A DNA stretch of 64,000 nt from JBLNCE01 sp050260415. Its GTDB lineage: Bacteria > Bacillota > UBA4882 > JAAYXC01. This document shows positions 51,924 to 60,297 of this stretch, piece after piece (position 1 is the stretch's first letter; every line of letters starts with the position of its first letter). The position numbers were made by a program, and so were the translations under genes. The stretch is from positions 1 through 64,000 of the forward strand of contig JBLNCE010000096.1 in the NCBI GenBank assembly GCA_050260415.1, given 5' to 3'. The notes beneath the pieces are model-generated. The model saw nothing but the letters and a program-made list of their open reading frames with translations. It searched no databases and had not been told where the DNA came from.

Positions 51924-53417
51924 TCACGCCTGGATTGAAGCGTCACGCATCGCGGCGTCCGCCAACCCCAGCCGCTCGAACTGCTCGGGGGGGGCGTCAC
52001 TCTCCCGCATCAGCCGGACCAACCGAGCCAGCATCATCGCCTCGATGGCCCGATCTTGCAGGGGCCTTTCCTGGCGGGGATCGGTGGCCAGATCGAAGAG
52101 CAGGGTCTCGTCCTGCGACATTGTGAACAAGCTCTCCGACTTGATCCGCATCACGCGGCAATCCTTCGTAAACGAAAACGGTCCGGCGAGAGCGACCTCC
52201 CGTAGTCTGTCCAGGCTGAAAGGCATGGTCCGGTGCATCGGCATCAAGGTATACTCAAACAATGGCTCATTTGCGGTACTGGCCGGGCCGCGCATATACA
52301 CATAACGTCCGTCGGTGCAATTGACTTGTCCGCCGTGGATGCCGAAGAGCACCGCCTCGTGAACCGGCGCGTTATTTGCGATCGCATGGTACAGCGGCAT
52401 GCCCTGCATCGCGGACGGGATCTCCAGGCCAAAGAAATCCAATAGAGTCGGGGCCAGATCGATGGTTTGCACGAGGCCATCCCGGCGTTCACCCCTGCGC
52501 CCGCAGCGCGGGTCCCAGATGAACAACGGGATATGGGCGATCTCCTCGTAGAACGGTGATCTGCACTTGGCCCACCAGCCGTGCTCGCCGAGGAGATAGC
52601 CGTGATCGGTGTTCACGATTAGCATGGTATCGCGCCACAAGTCAAGCCTGTCCATTAGATCCAGGACTTTGCCGAGATAAGCGTCGCACATGCTATAGAG
52701 AGCCGCGCATTCATAGCGCAGATGCCGGACCTCGTCCGCCGTCTGGGTAACCCGGGCGTAGGGCGGCCAATCGAAATGCGGCCCGCGATAATCGTGCGGG
52801 TAAAGGTCCTTGTATTTTTGGGGGCAGAAGTATGGTTCATGGGGATCGAAAGCCTCTATGGTCAGGAACCAACCGTCCTCCGCGTGGTTGATGCGGATGA
52901 ACTCCAACCCGCGGGCGAAGGTCCGCGGCAGCGGCTGGTCCTCCTCTGCCGCCATATACCGGCGGTTAATCCAATCCTGGCGGACCAACGCTTTCGACCA
53001 GGTGTTCAGCGTTATCGGCGCCTCCAATGGCCGCAGGTCGCCCTGCCAGGGGTCTCCTTCCTGTCCTCTGATAAAATCCCAAGTATTGTAACGCGTATGA
53101 TAGGTGCCGCCGCCGTCTTCCCAGTAGTGATAATGATCGCTGACCAGGTGGGTATGGATGCCGTTTTTCTTCAGGAGCTCGGGCATCGAGTCGTCGAAGG
53201 GCTCCAGCGGTCCCCAGCTTCGGTGTAAAAAGTTGTAGCGTCCGGTGTGAAGCTCGCGCCGGGCCGGAATGCACGGCAGACTGCCGGCATAGCACCGGTC
53301 AAAGAGTACGCTTCGCGCCGCCAACCGTTGGAAGTTCGGGGCGTGGACCCAATCGCACCCATAGGGCGGCAACATGTGCCTGTTCAAAGAGTCAAACATG
53401 ACCATAATCGCTTTCAA
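51924..53417 (-). CDS. Sulfatase with CIPAR formylglycine motif
   Basis: Sulfatase-family hydrolase of 497 residues without a signal peptide. The formylglycine site is CIPAR at Cys49-Arg53. The N-terminal metal Asp is in MFDSLNRH, and VNTDHGYLLGEHGWW supplies later ligands. The TTG start follows AGGCGG by 7 bases. It differs clearly from the 6108 and 61473 sulfatases, so the three probably cut different sulfate positions. It is near HAD copy 2, as sulfatase 1 is near HAD copy 1. Confidence 0.9.
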   Translation of the reverse strand: MKAIMVMFDSLNRHMLPPYGCDWVHAPNFQRLAARSVLFDRCYAGSLPCIPARRELHTGRYNFLHRSWGPLEPFDDSMPELLKKNGIHTHLVSDHYHYWEDGGGTYHTRYNTWDFIRGQEGDPWQGDLRPLEAPITLNTWSKALVRQDWINRRYMAAEEDQPLPRTFARGLEFIRINHAEDGWFLTIEAFDPHEPYFCPQKYKDLYPHDYRGPHFDWPPYARVTQTADEVRHLRYECAALYSMCDAYLGKVLDLMDRLDLWRDTMLIVNTDHGYLLGEHGWWAKCRSPFYEEIAHIPLFIWDPRCGRRGERRDGLVQTIDLAPTLLDFFGLEIPSAMQGMPLYHAIANNAPVHEAVLFGIHGGQVNCTDGRYVYMRGPASTANEPLFEYTLMPMHRTMPFSLDRLREVALAGPFSFTKDCRVMRIKSESLFTMSQDETLLFDLATDPRQERPLQDRAIEAMMLARLVRLMRESDAPPEQFERLGLADAAMRDASIQA

Positions 53418-53730
53418 GACGGAACCGCCTTTCGCTTAATCTCCGCCATCGTATTTGAAAATAGCCTTTGCCTTGGCGCAACGTCGGGCGCGTGCGCGTA
53501 ACCGTCCCCCCGCGCGGTAGCATCTTGGTCTTGCGCTTGGAGAACTGTTACGAAGGACGGGTAATCCCAATTGTCAGGTGCTCGTTTGCGCGTACGAGCA
53601 CGAGTACGAGTACAAGAACCACTGAGCACGAGCGCAAGATCGGCGGCAAAGTAGACCGGAAGGGCCCCGCCCGCTGCGGGGAGCCTTCCGGACACCTTAC
53701 CTTAATGGTCGGTCCATGCTGTCCGAGTCT
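53418..53730. other. Repeat-bearing gap between sulfatase and metallophosphoesterase 3
   Basis: No supported gene. Around 53578-53625 there are degenerate hexamers of the ACGAGCACGAGTACG type. Two inverted repeats nest: TCTTGCGCT (53529-53537) with 53631-53639, and GTGCTCGT (53578-53585) with 53594-53601. Possibly a structured or low-complexity intergenic element. Confidence 0.5.
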
Positions 53731-56568
53731 CTAGTTGGTAACCACTTCAAGTACGGGTTTGTTTGCCGCCGCTTCCCGGCTGGCAAAGTTGATCCCGCTG
53801 CTCCCCGCGTTCGTAATGGCGATCGTGACCACTTTATCTCCGCCAAACTCCTGCGTTACGTAGCCGGTGACGTTGAAGGCATACCAGACACCCGCCGTAT
53901 CCACGACCGTGGTGGCAATCGTGCCGCCGGTCGCGGGCGCGTTGTTCCAGGTGATCCCCGTCTCGCTCCAACTGTCGTCGGCTACGGCCATGAAACTCAA
54001 GGTGGCGCTGCCCCCGGCGGCGTTGGTGTACATCTTCAGCTTGGCCGAGGAGATCGTCCCGGAAACACCGCTCAGACTGAATTTGAGGTAGATCACCCGG
54101 TCGTAGGTGGTGCCGGAACCATTCTTCGTAATGAGTTCGGCTTCCGTGCCGTAGTTGGCATCCGGGCTGCCGCCGAGCGTATAGGAGTCGGCCGTCGGGC
54201 TGAGATTGGACGTGCCGCCGCCCGTCGGCGTCGGCGTGGGGGTGGGTGTGGCTATGGGTGTTGGGGTGGGCGTCGGCGTCGGCGTTACCATCTGCGTCGG
54301 GGTCGGCGTCGGCGCCGGCGTGGACCCGCCGAGCGTAACCGCCTGGATGAGATCGGTCCTGAAGTGAATGGCGGTGGCGTTGGCGTAATTGAAGAATCTG
54401 AAGTTGGTGATCTTATTCACTTCGAAGATACCGTTGCCCGATCCACCGACGCTCATCTCGCTGAACGGTATGATGAGCTGCTGCCAATTGGTATTGTTCA
54501 ACTCCGTGCCGATGTCGAAATTCCACCGGTCTCCGTCCGATTCCCGGAGTTGCACACGCGCCTTGCCGTCCGCCAAAGTGCCATTGGCCGCGTCGCCTTT
54601 GAGCCAAAGACGGATGGCGTTTCTGCCGTTGGCGCTCCAGGTTGGGCCGAAGCCGGTATTGGTGATGATTACGTATTGGTTCGTGCCGTCCCCGCTGAAG
54701 TTGACGTCCGCGGCATACGCCGAACCGTCGGGCTTATCCGAGGCGTTCGCGGTAATCGAGATGGCGCCCGTTCCTTCCGTTGTCCAATCGCTCGTCGAAC
54801 CGTCGTCGAAGTTGTCGATGGTGTCGCCGCCCACCGGCGGATTTGTCGGCGTAGGCGTTGGCGTAGGCGTCGGCGTAGGTGTCGGTATTGGTGTCGGCGA
54901 TTGGTTTCCGCTCGCAAAGACCCTGAACTCGTTGATGCTCGTCCAAGTGCCCGTATAACCCGAGGCCCCGGTCACAGTCAGCTTGACGTACCGGGCATTC
55001 ACCGCGGCAAAGGTATCGGCGAGCACCGGGCCGCCGGTGGTGTTGGCCAATCGATCCACCACCTGCGTATAGCTGGTGCCATTGGTCGATACCTCCGCCT
55101 TATACTGGTATGCGCGGTCGAGGTAGGGGCAGACTTCGGTCCGATTGACGCTGTAGATCGCGCCCAGATCGACCTGGATCCACTCGGGATAGGTATCCGC
55201 CGACCAGCGGGTCGCCAAGTCGCCGTCCACCGCGTGCGAGGCTTCGTTGCCCACCTGTTCGCTGGAGAAGGTCACCGGCTTGTTGAGGGCCAAATTGTTC
55301 CCGCTCGGCGTCTGGGTGGGCGTCGGAGTTGGCGACTGCGTCGGGGTCGGGGTCGGCGTCGGCGTCGGGGTTGGGGTCGGATTGTTCGATGACGTCGGGC
55401 TTGGCGTCGGCGTACCGCCGCCGCCCTTGGTCAGGGTGACCGTCTCGAGCAGCGCGCCCGTCCTGGTATAGGATTTGAGCTGCAATGACGTCGGCGTGAC
55501 GTCGATGATCCCGATGACCCTATCACCCTGGTACGTTAATAATGAATAGGGCGTATCGACCATGGCCGTACCGAGCATGCCAGCCGTACCCATGAGCATA
55601 TGGTGGATGCCGTGTGGCCCGCGGCCGTTATCCACGTAGTTGTGCTGGTAGCCGTGATCGTGGCCGGCGAACACCATATCGACGCCGGCCGGCTCGAAGA
55701 CCTCTTTCGTGAGGGTGATCATGCCCGGGGTATCGCCGTGGCCGCCGCCGCTATACGCCGGCTTGTGCGCGGCCACGATCTTCCAGGTCTTGTTGGTCGC
55801 GTTGAGATCCTGTTGGATCCAGTTGTACTGGGCGCTGCCCGGCGTGAAGGCCACCTCGGTGTTCATCACCACAAAGTGCGTGTCACCGTAGTCGAACGAG
55901 TAATAGAAAGGATCGCCCGCTCCGTACGGGGCCTGCTGGAAAGCGGCGGTGTTCGTCCCGTAGCCCTCATGGTTTCCCACCGCGTTGTACCAGGGGCAGT
56001 GCGCGGCCAATGCTTTGAAATTGGCCACGAACCATTGGCCTTTCCACCCCGAGTAAGAACCGGACTCGGTCGTATCGCCGCCGCAGAGCAGGAACCGGGG
56101 ATTGTGGCTGTCGATGAGCGCCGCCATGGTGTTCCAGATCGCGGGATTCGACCGGTTGTCCGCCGCCCAGGCAAAACGGAAGCCCGTCCCGGGATTACAG
56201 GCCGTCATGAACGTGGCATCGGCCGAATATGTCACGCCGTCCTGAGTGGCGCGGTAATGATAGGTCGTGTTCGGCTGCAGGTTCGTGAGCCTGATGTTGT
56301 GGACGTACGTCACGGGCGACGCCCCCGTTGCCGTCGTGCTCTCGGTCGCGGCCATATAACCATACGAGGCGGTCGGGCCGTATTGAACCGTAACCGTGCT
56401 GGTCGAGTCGCATTCCACCAGGATATACGCGCTCGTGGCCGTCACGCCCTGGGGATACGGATTCATGCCGCTGACCATTGCCGCCGCGCCCGTCAACGAG
56501 CAGAGAAGGACGCCGGCGACGATCAGCGTCAACACAATGTACGGGGAGGCCTTTTTAGCAGCATGCAT
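53731..56568 (-). CDS. Secreted metallophosphoesterase with CBM32, CBM11-like and CBM96-like modules
   Basis: Exported protein of 945 residues. Order: signal peptide at ~1-32; PAP-type N-terminal domain; phosphoesterase at ~130-390 (GGDTTESG, GNHEGY, AAHKPAYSG, AGHDHGYQH); Thr-Pro linker; F5/8C (CBM32); linker; a CBM11/CIA30-like domain (IDNFDDGSTSDW, ITNFRFFNYA); linker; C-terminal DNRLRE/CBM96-like module (DSYTLGGSPDANYG, SETGITWNNAPA). CBM96 modules are known for alginate binding. ATG at 56568 follows GGAGGAG by 8 bases. The modules should anchor the esterase on its polysaccharide. Confidence 0.85.
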   Translation of the reverse strand: MHAAKKASPYIVLTLIVAGVLLCSLTGAAAMVSGMNPYPQGVTATSAYILVECDSTSTVTVQYGPTASYGYMAATESTTATGASPVTYVHNIRLTNLQPNTTYHYRATQDGVTYSADATFMTACNPGTGFRFAWAADNRSNPAIWNTMAALIDSHNPRFLLCGGDTTESGSYSGWKGQWFVANFKALAAHCPWYNAVGNHEGYGTNTAAFQQAPYGAGDPFYYSFDYGDTHFVVMNTEVAFTPGSAQYNWIQQDLNATNKTWKIVAAHKPAYSGGGHGDTPGMITLTKEVFEPAGVDMVFAGHDHGYQHNYVDNGRGPHGIHHMLMGTAGMLGTAMVDTPYSLLTYQGDRVIGIIDVTPTSLQLKSYTRTGALLETVTLTKGGGGTPTPSPTSSNNPTPTPTPTPTPTPTQSPTPTPTQTPSGNNLALNKPVTFSSEQVGNEASHAVDGDLATRWSADTYPEWIQVDLGAIYSVNRTEVCPYLDRAYQYKAEVSTNGTSYTQVVDRLANTTGGPVLADTFAAVNARYVKLTVTGASGYTGTWTSINEFRVFASGNQSPTPIPTPTPTPTPTPTPTNPPVGGDTIDNFDDGSTSDWTTEGTGAISITANASDKPDGSAYAADVNFSGDGTNQYVIITNTGFGPTWSANGRNAIRLWLKGDAANGTLADGKARVQLRESDGDRWNFDIGTELNNTNWQQLIIPFSEMSVGGSGNGIFEVNKITNFRFFNYANATAIHFRTDLIQAVTLGGSTPAPTPTPTQMVTPTPTPTPTPIATPTPTPTPTGGGTSNLSPTADSYTLGGSPDANYGTEAELITKNGSGTTYDRVIYLKFSLSGVSGTISSAKLKMYTNAAGGSATLSFMAVADDSWSETGITWNNAPATGGTIATTVVDTAGVWYAFNVTGYVTQEFGGDKVVTIAITNAGSSGINFASREAAANKPVLEVVTN

Positions 56569-56600
56569 ACTGAGCACTCCTCCCGATCCGTATTAGTCAG

Positions 56601-56636
56601 ATGGTCTGAAGGCCTCAGTTGAGGCCTCCAGACCAT
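56601..56636 (-). terminator. Terminator-like hairpin of the 56650 gene
   Basis: 17-base arms (56601-56617 with 56620-56636) pair except at one position (56609/56628), 13 bases beyond the stop. There is no U tract on the minus strand. Confidence 0.6.
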
Positions 56637-56649
56637 CGCGACTGAACCT

Positions 56650-58845
56650 TTACGATCCGTGGGTCCAGTCGGTCCAAGCCATGGTATTGCCGCCGGTGGC
56701 CGGACCCCAGATGGGGTAACTGGTGCCGTAGAGCCAGTTCGTCAGGTACTGCACCGCGTAGTCCCGATCCCACCAGGCCGTGTTCCCCGTCTCCTGGTAG
56801 AGGAAGTACTGATAATCCACGGCGCGCAACGGCGCCTGATTCATGACCGCCAGCGCCGGGTAGCCCGCGCGCTGCAGCATATGAGCCTGCGGGATGTAGC
56901 CCTGCAAGCCGATCCAGGGATACTGGGTATAGCCCGGCGGCCAGGTGAAGGCGCCGCCGCGGCCCTGGTCGTTGATGATCGCGCCGTCGATGCGGTGGCC
57001 GTTCTTGGTCGTGCCCTGCGGGTTGACGGCCACGGGGGCATTGATGTCGTGCGACCAGGTGAGACCGTTCTCGTTAAAGGTCAGGTTCGGGCCGACGCTC
57101 CGGTCGCCGGAGTAGCGGCGGAAGGTCAGCCAGGCGTTGTTGAGTTCAGCGGCGTCGCCGAGATAGAGCGCCATGGCCACGCGAACGGCGCCAGCCTGCG
57201 CGGAGGAGTTCGACCCGGAACCGTCATGATTTCCGGCAATCGTTGTCCGATTGGTCTCTTCGCATGAGGTGTTCGAGCAATTGAGCTTGTCCCTTAACTT
57301 CACGATCCAGTTATAGAACCTGGTGCCATTGCTGTCCGGATCGCCGTCCGGGCGGAGCCCCAGGAGATCCGCGGAGATGATGTAGCACAAGACGTTGCGC
57401 CCCAGGGCCAACGACCTGGCCATGTTCGGGGTGCACGGACAGTCAGGATCGTAATTGTCATCGGTGTCGATCGCTTCCATGCACTCGGCGATGGCCTTGT
57501 CGCGGTACGACTGCAGCCCGGTCCTGATGGCCACGAGCGTCACGGCATAGGTGTCGATGTCGTGCCGGCTGTCCTGGTCCGCCACGTTCGCCGTGCCGAT
57601 ATCGCTGTCCGCCTTGGCTTTGAGGTTGTTCCAGGCCGTACCCGACATGGGTAGGGCCATGATCTCCGCGGTGGAGATCCAGATGCCGCTGACCGGAGAG
57701 ACCGTGGGTGTCGGGGTCGGAGTCTGAACCGGGGTCGGGCTCGGCGTTGGTGTCAAGGTCGGCGTCGGTGTAGGCGCCGGTGTCGCTCCGCCCGGGCCGA
57801 AGACCCTGAACTCGTTGATGCTGGTCCAGGTGCCGGTATAGCCGTAAGCGCCGGTCACCGTGAGCCGTACATATCTGGCGTTCGCCGCCGCGAAGGTATC
57901 GGTGATTACCGCGCCGCCTTGCGTGTTGTTGAGGCGGTCCACCACCTGCGTATAGCTGGTGCCGTTCGTGGAGACCTCCACCTTGAAAAGATAGGCGCGG
58001 TCGACGAGCGGGCAGACCTCGGTTCGATTGATACTATAAACCGCGCCCAGATCGACCTGCAGCCACTCGGGATAGGTGTCGGCGGACCAGCGTGTAGCCA
58101 GATCGCCGTCGACCGCGTGCCAGGCCTCGTTCCCCACCTGTTGACTGGAGTAAGTTACGGGCTTGTTCAACGCGAGGTTTGCCCCGGGCGACGGGGTTGG
58201 AGAAACCGTCGGCGTGGGGGTTGGCGTTGATGTTGGCGTCGGCGTGGGGGTAGGTGTCGGTGTGGGCGTAGGTGTTGGCGTCGGCGTCGATGCCGCGGTC
58301 ACCACTTCCAACACGGGATCGTTCGTCCCTTCCTTGCTGTCAAAGACGGTGCCGTAGGCGCCCTCGGTCAGAGCCATCGACACCACCTTATCCCCGTTAT
58401 ACTCGGCCGCGACGTAGCTCGTGACATTGACGGTGTACCACGCGCCCGCCGCCGGAATGGCCGCCGTGGCAATCGTGCTCCCGCGCGCGGGGGCGTTGTT
58501 CCAGGTGATCCCCGTCTCGGTCCAGCCGTCGTCAGCCACGCCGGCAATGCTGATGCTTCCTGACGGAGATGGAACGGTCTTGCAGTACAATTTGAGATTG
58601 GCCGCGGAGATCGTCCCCGTCACACCGCTCAGAGAGAACTTGAGGTAGACGATCCGATCGTTTGTGGTCCCGGAGGCATTCTTGACGAGCAGGTCGGCGC
58701 TGGCGCCGAAGTTGGTGTCCGGTTCGCCGCCGCGCACGAACGCATCCGCGGCCGGCGCCAATGAATATGTCGCCGCCCGCGACACGGCGAACGCCCCCAG
58801 GGCCAGGAGTAACGCTAAGAACGGGATCGCCAGTTTCCTAACCAT
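56650..58845 (-). CDS. Secreted CBM96-like / CBM32 / DWTHG lyase-like protein
   Basis: Exported protein of 731 residues: signal peptide at 1-24; DNRLRE/CBM96-like module at ~25-185 (DAFVRGGEPDTNFGA, TETGITWNNAPA); Thr-Pro linker; F5/8C CBM32 at ~230-360; linker; then the DWTHG domain at ~390-731 (IWISTAEIMALPMSG, NHDGSGSN, AQAGAVRVAMALYLGD, RRYSGDRSVGP, TDWTHGS). The N-terminal module matches the C-terminal one of the 53731 protein, showing module shuffling. ATG follows GGAGGG. Operator S59 lies about 170 bases upstream. Probably an exported, glycan-anchored lyase; an alginate-like substrate is suggested by CBM96 but not shown. Confidence 0.78.
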   Translation of the reverse strand: MVRKLAIPFLALLLALGAFAVSRAATYSLAPAADAFVRGGEPDTNFGASADLLVKNASGTTNDRIVYLKFSLSGVTGTISAANLKLYCKTVPSPSGSISIAGVADDGWTETGITWNNAPARGSTIATAAIPAAGAWYTVNVTSYVAAEYNGDKVVSMALTEGAYGTVFDSKEGTNDPVLEVVTAASTPTPTPTPTPTPTPTPTPTSTPTPTPTVSPTPSPGANLALNKPVTYSSQQVGNEAWHAVDGDLATRWSADTYPEWLQVDLGAVYSINRTEVCPLVDRAYLFKVEVSTNGTSYTQVVDRLNNTQGGAVITDTFAAANARYVRLTVTGAYGYTGTWTSINEFRVFGPGGATPAPTPTPTLTPTPSPTPVQTPTPTPTVSPVSGIWISTAEIMALPMSGTAWNNLKAKADSDIGTANVADQDSRHDIDTYAVTLVAIRTGLQSYRDKAIAECMEAIDTDDNYDPDCPCTPNMARSLALGRNVLCYIISADLLGLRPDGDPDSNGTRFYNWIVKLRDKLNCSNTSCEETNRTTIAGNHDGSGSNSSAQAGAVRVAMALYLGDAAELNNAWLTFRRYSGDRSVGPNLTFNENGLTWSHDINAPVAVNPQGTTKNGHRIDGAIINDQGRGGAFTWPPGYTQYPWIGLQGYIPQAHMLQRAGYPALAVMNQAPLRAVDYQYFLYQETGNTAWWDRDYAVQYLTNWLYGTSYPIWGPATGGNTMAWTDWTHGS

Positions 58846-59013
58846 AACGATGTGCCCTCCTCTCTACTTCGCAAACTGGTTTTTTCACGCATACGTTATC
58901 TGGATGTTCGTCCCCGTCCTCACCCCCCTCCCGTGGGATATGGGGTCATCCCGCTGATGATGAATTACCTTTCAAGTGCAGCCTGGAGATTCCTTTGGTA
59001 ACGAGTCGTCTCC

Positions 59014-59031
59014 TGCGCAAAGCGTTGCAAT
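59014..59031. promoter_or_regulatory. LacI-type site S59
   Basis: TGCGCA-AAGCGT-TGCAAT, with ATTCC (58989-58993) exactly 20 bases away. It sits between the divergent lyase and LacI genes. Confidence 0.6.
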
Positions 59032-59096
59032 GGCCAAGCTCTAGGCCGTGTCTATCAAAAAACCCTGCGTCAGCGGGGTCTCTGTCCTTACAATTA

Positions 59097-59105
59097 TGTT
59101 ATAAT
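59097..59105 (+). promoter_or_regulatory. Extended -10 promoter of LacI copy 2
   Basis: TGTTATAAT fits the extended -10 form (TGnTATAAT). No good -35 box is visible at 17-18 bases. The leader to the ATG at 59167 would be about 55 bases. Confidence 0.5.
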
Positions 59106-59166
59106 CGAAGCGAAACGGAGTCCGCACCGCTTCGTGTCTTGCCTCAAGGCCGGGGAGGGAGACGGA

Positions 59167-60150
59167 ATGGCCCGAAAGACAAGCATGACTGCGATCGCCA
59201 AGGAATTGTACCTGGCCACCTCGACGGTTTCGCGCGCCTTGGCCGGCAAGAAGGGCGTCAGCGAGCAAACACGGCGGCGCGTTGCCGCCGCCGCCATGCG
59301 GCATGGCTTTATGCCCGAATTGATCCCGGCGCCCGCGTCCGTGGAAGTGGCGCTCCTCATGGATAAGCGAACGACCGAGGATAGGGACTTCTGGGGTAAG
59401 GTCTCCGACGGCGTGCAAAAAGGGATATCGCTCTATGACAGCTTCTGTTCCCTGGTGGTGACCGACCATGCGGCCCCCGAATTCCACTTGCCGCCAATCT
59501 TCCAAGAGGTCGGCCGGGTCGCCGGCGTCATCGCCATCCATTCGACGGACATCCGGGCCATACAAGCCGTGAAACGACTCGGCCTTCCCATCGTCTTGGT
59601 GAGCTACCTCGGGCGCTGTCCCGGCTGCGACTCGGTCATCATCGACAGCTACAACGGAACGTACATGGTGGCCACCGAGCTGCTGAAACTTGGGCATCTG
59701 CGTTTCGGCTTTGTGGGGAACCAGAGCAGCCTGAGCTTTAGACTAAGATACATGGGGATCCTGGCCGCCTTGATCGAATACGGCATCTCGGATCTTGTGC
59801 CCAAATGCTACAAGACGGATCTATCGGACATGGACTGGGACAACCTTCCAACCGCCCTGTTCTGCAATACGGACCAGAGCGCGGCGAAGGTAATCACGCA
59901 TTTTCTGCATAGAAGGATCCGTGTGCCTGAAGATGTCTCCGTGATAGGTTTCGACGATCACCCCAGCAAGATTGCGGAGTGTCCCGTGCCATTGACCACT
60001 TTGCATGTGGACACGGAGGAACTGGGGCTCTGGGCCGTCCGCCTGCTCTTTCAACGCCTTAGTAATCCGGACGGACATCCGGTGCAACTGGTAAGCGAAG
60101 TAACGCCGATCTGGCGGCAGTCCACCGGTAAACCCAGGATGGATAGGTAA
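59167..60150 (+). CDS. LacI-family transcriptional regulator, copy 2
   Basis: DNA-binding regulator of 327 residues. Helix-turn-helix (MTAIAKELYLATSTVSRAL), conserved KGVSEQTRRRV, and ligand-binding domain with PEDVSVIGFDDHP near residue 255. ATG at 59167 follows GGGAGGGAG; an in-frame codon at 59134 lacks homology to the other copies. It is divergent from the lyase at 56650, with S59 between them, and is followed by a hairpin at 60166-60188. Likely senses a product of the target polysaccharide. Confidence 0.92.
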   Translation: MARKTSMTAIAKELYLATSTVSRALAGKKGVSEQTRRRVAAAAMRHGFMPELIPAPASVEVALLMDKRTTEDRDFWGKVSDGVQKGISLYDSFCSLVVTDHAAPEFHLPPIFQEVGRVAGVIAIHSTDIRAIQAVKRLGLPIVLVSYLGRCPGCDSVIIDSYNGTYMVATELLKLGHLRFGFVGNQSSLSFRLRYMGILAALIEYGISDLVPKCYKTDLSDMDWDNLPTALFCNTDQSAAKVITHFLHRRIRVPEDVSVIGFDDHPSKIAECPVPLTTLHVDTEELGLWAVRLLFQRLSNPDGHPVQLVSEVTPIWRQSTGKPRMDR

Positions 60151-60165
60151 CCGTCGGCTGTGGCA

Positions 60166-60188
60166 AAACCATGAGGCGCGCATGGTTT
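60166..60188 (+). terminator. Terminator-like hairpin of LacI copy 2
   Basis: Perfect 8-base stem AAACCATG with 60181-60188 and a 7-base loop, then ATTTGTCGTT, a short U-rich tail, 15 bases after the stop. Confidence 0.55.
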
Positions 60189-60297
60189 ATTTGTCGTTAT
60201 GTAGTGTATATAATGGGCTCAGCCGAGATGGCTTCACCCCAGAATAACAATCAAGACTTCTTTCCGGGATCCGCTTTCTAGAGAGCGAATTCATGTC

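Larger units (their letters stand above)
58846..59166. other. Divergent promoter between lyase and LacI copy 2
   Basis: Holds S59 (59014-59031) and, on the plus strand, an extended -10 promoter TGTTATAAT at 59097-59105, about 60 bases before the LacI start. No other gene is seen. Confidence 0.6.

Noticed and set aside
53716..55392. 558-residue plus-strand open frame
   Set aside because: It runs antisense through the metallophosphoesterase gene at 53731, is Arg/Gly/Val-rich with no motifs, and has no ribosome site. It exists because the GGNGTN linker repeats and high G+C lack stop codons.
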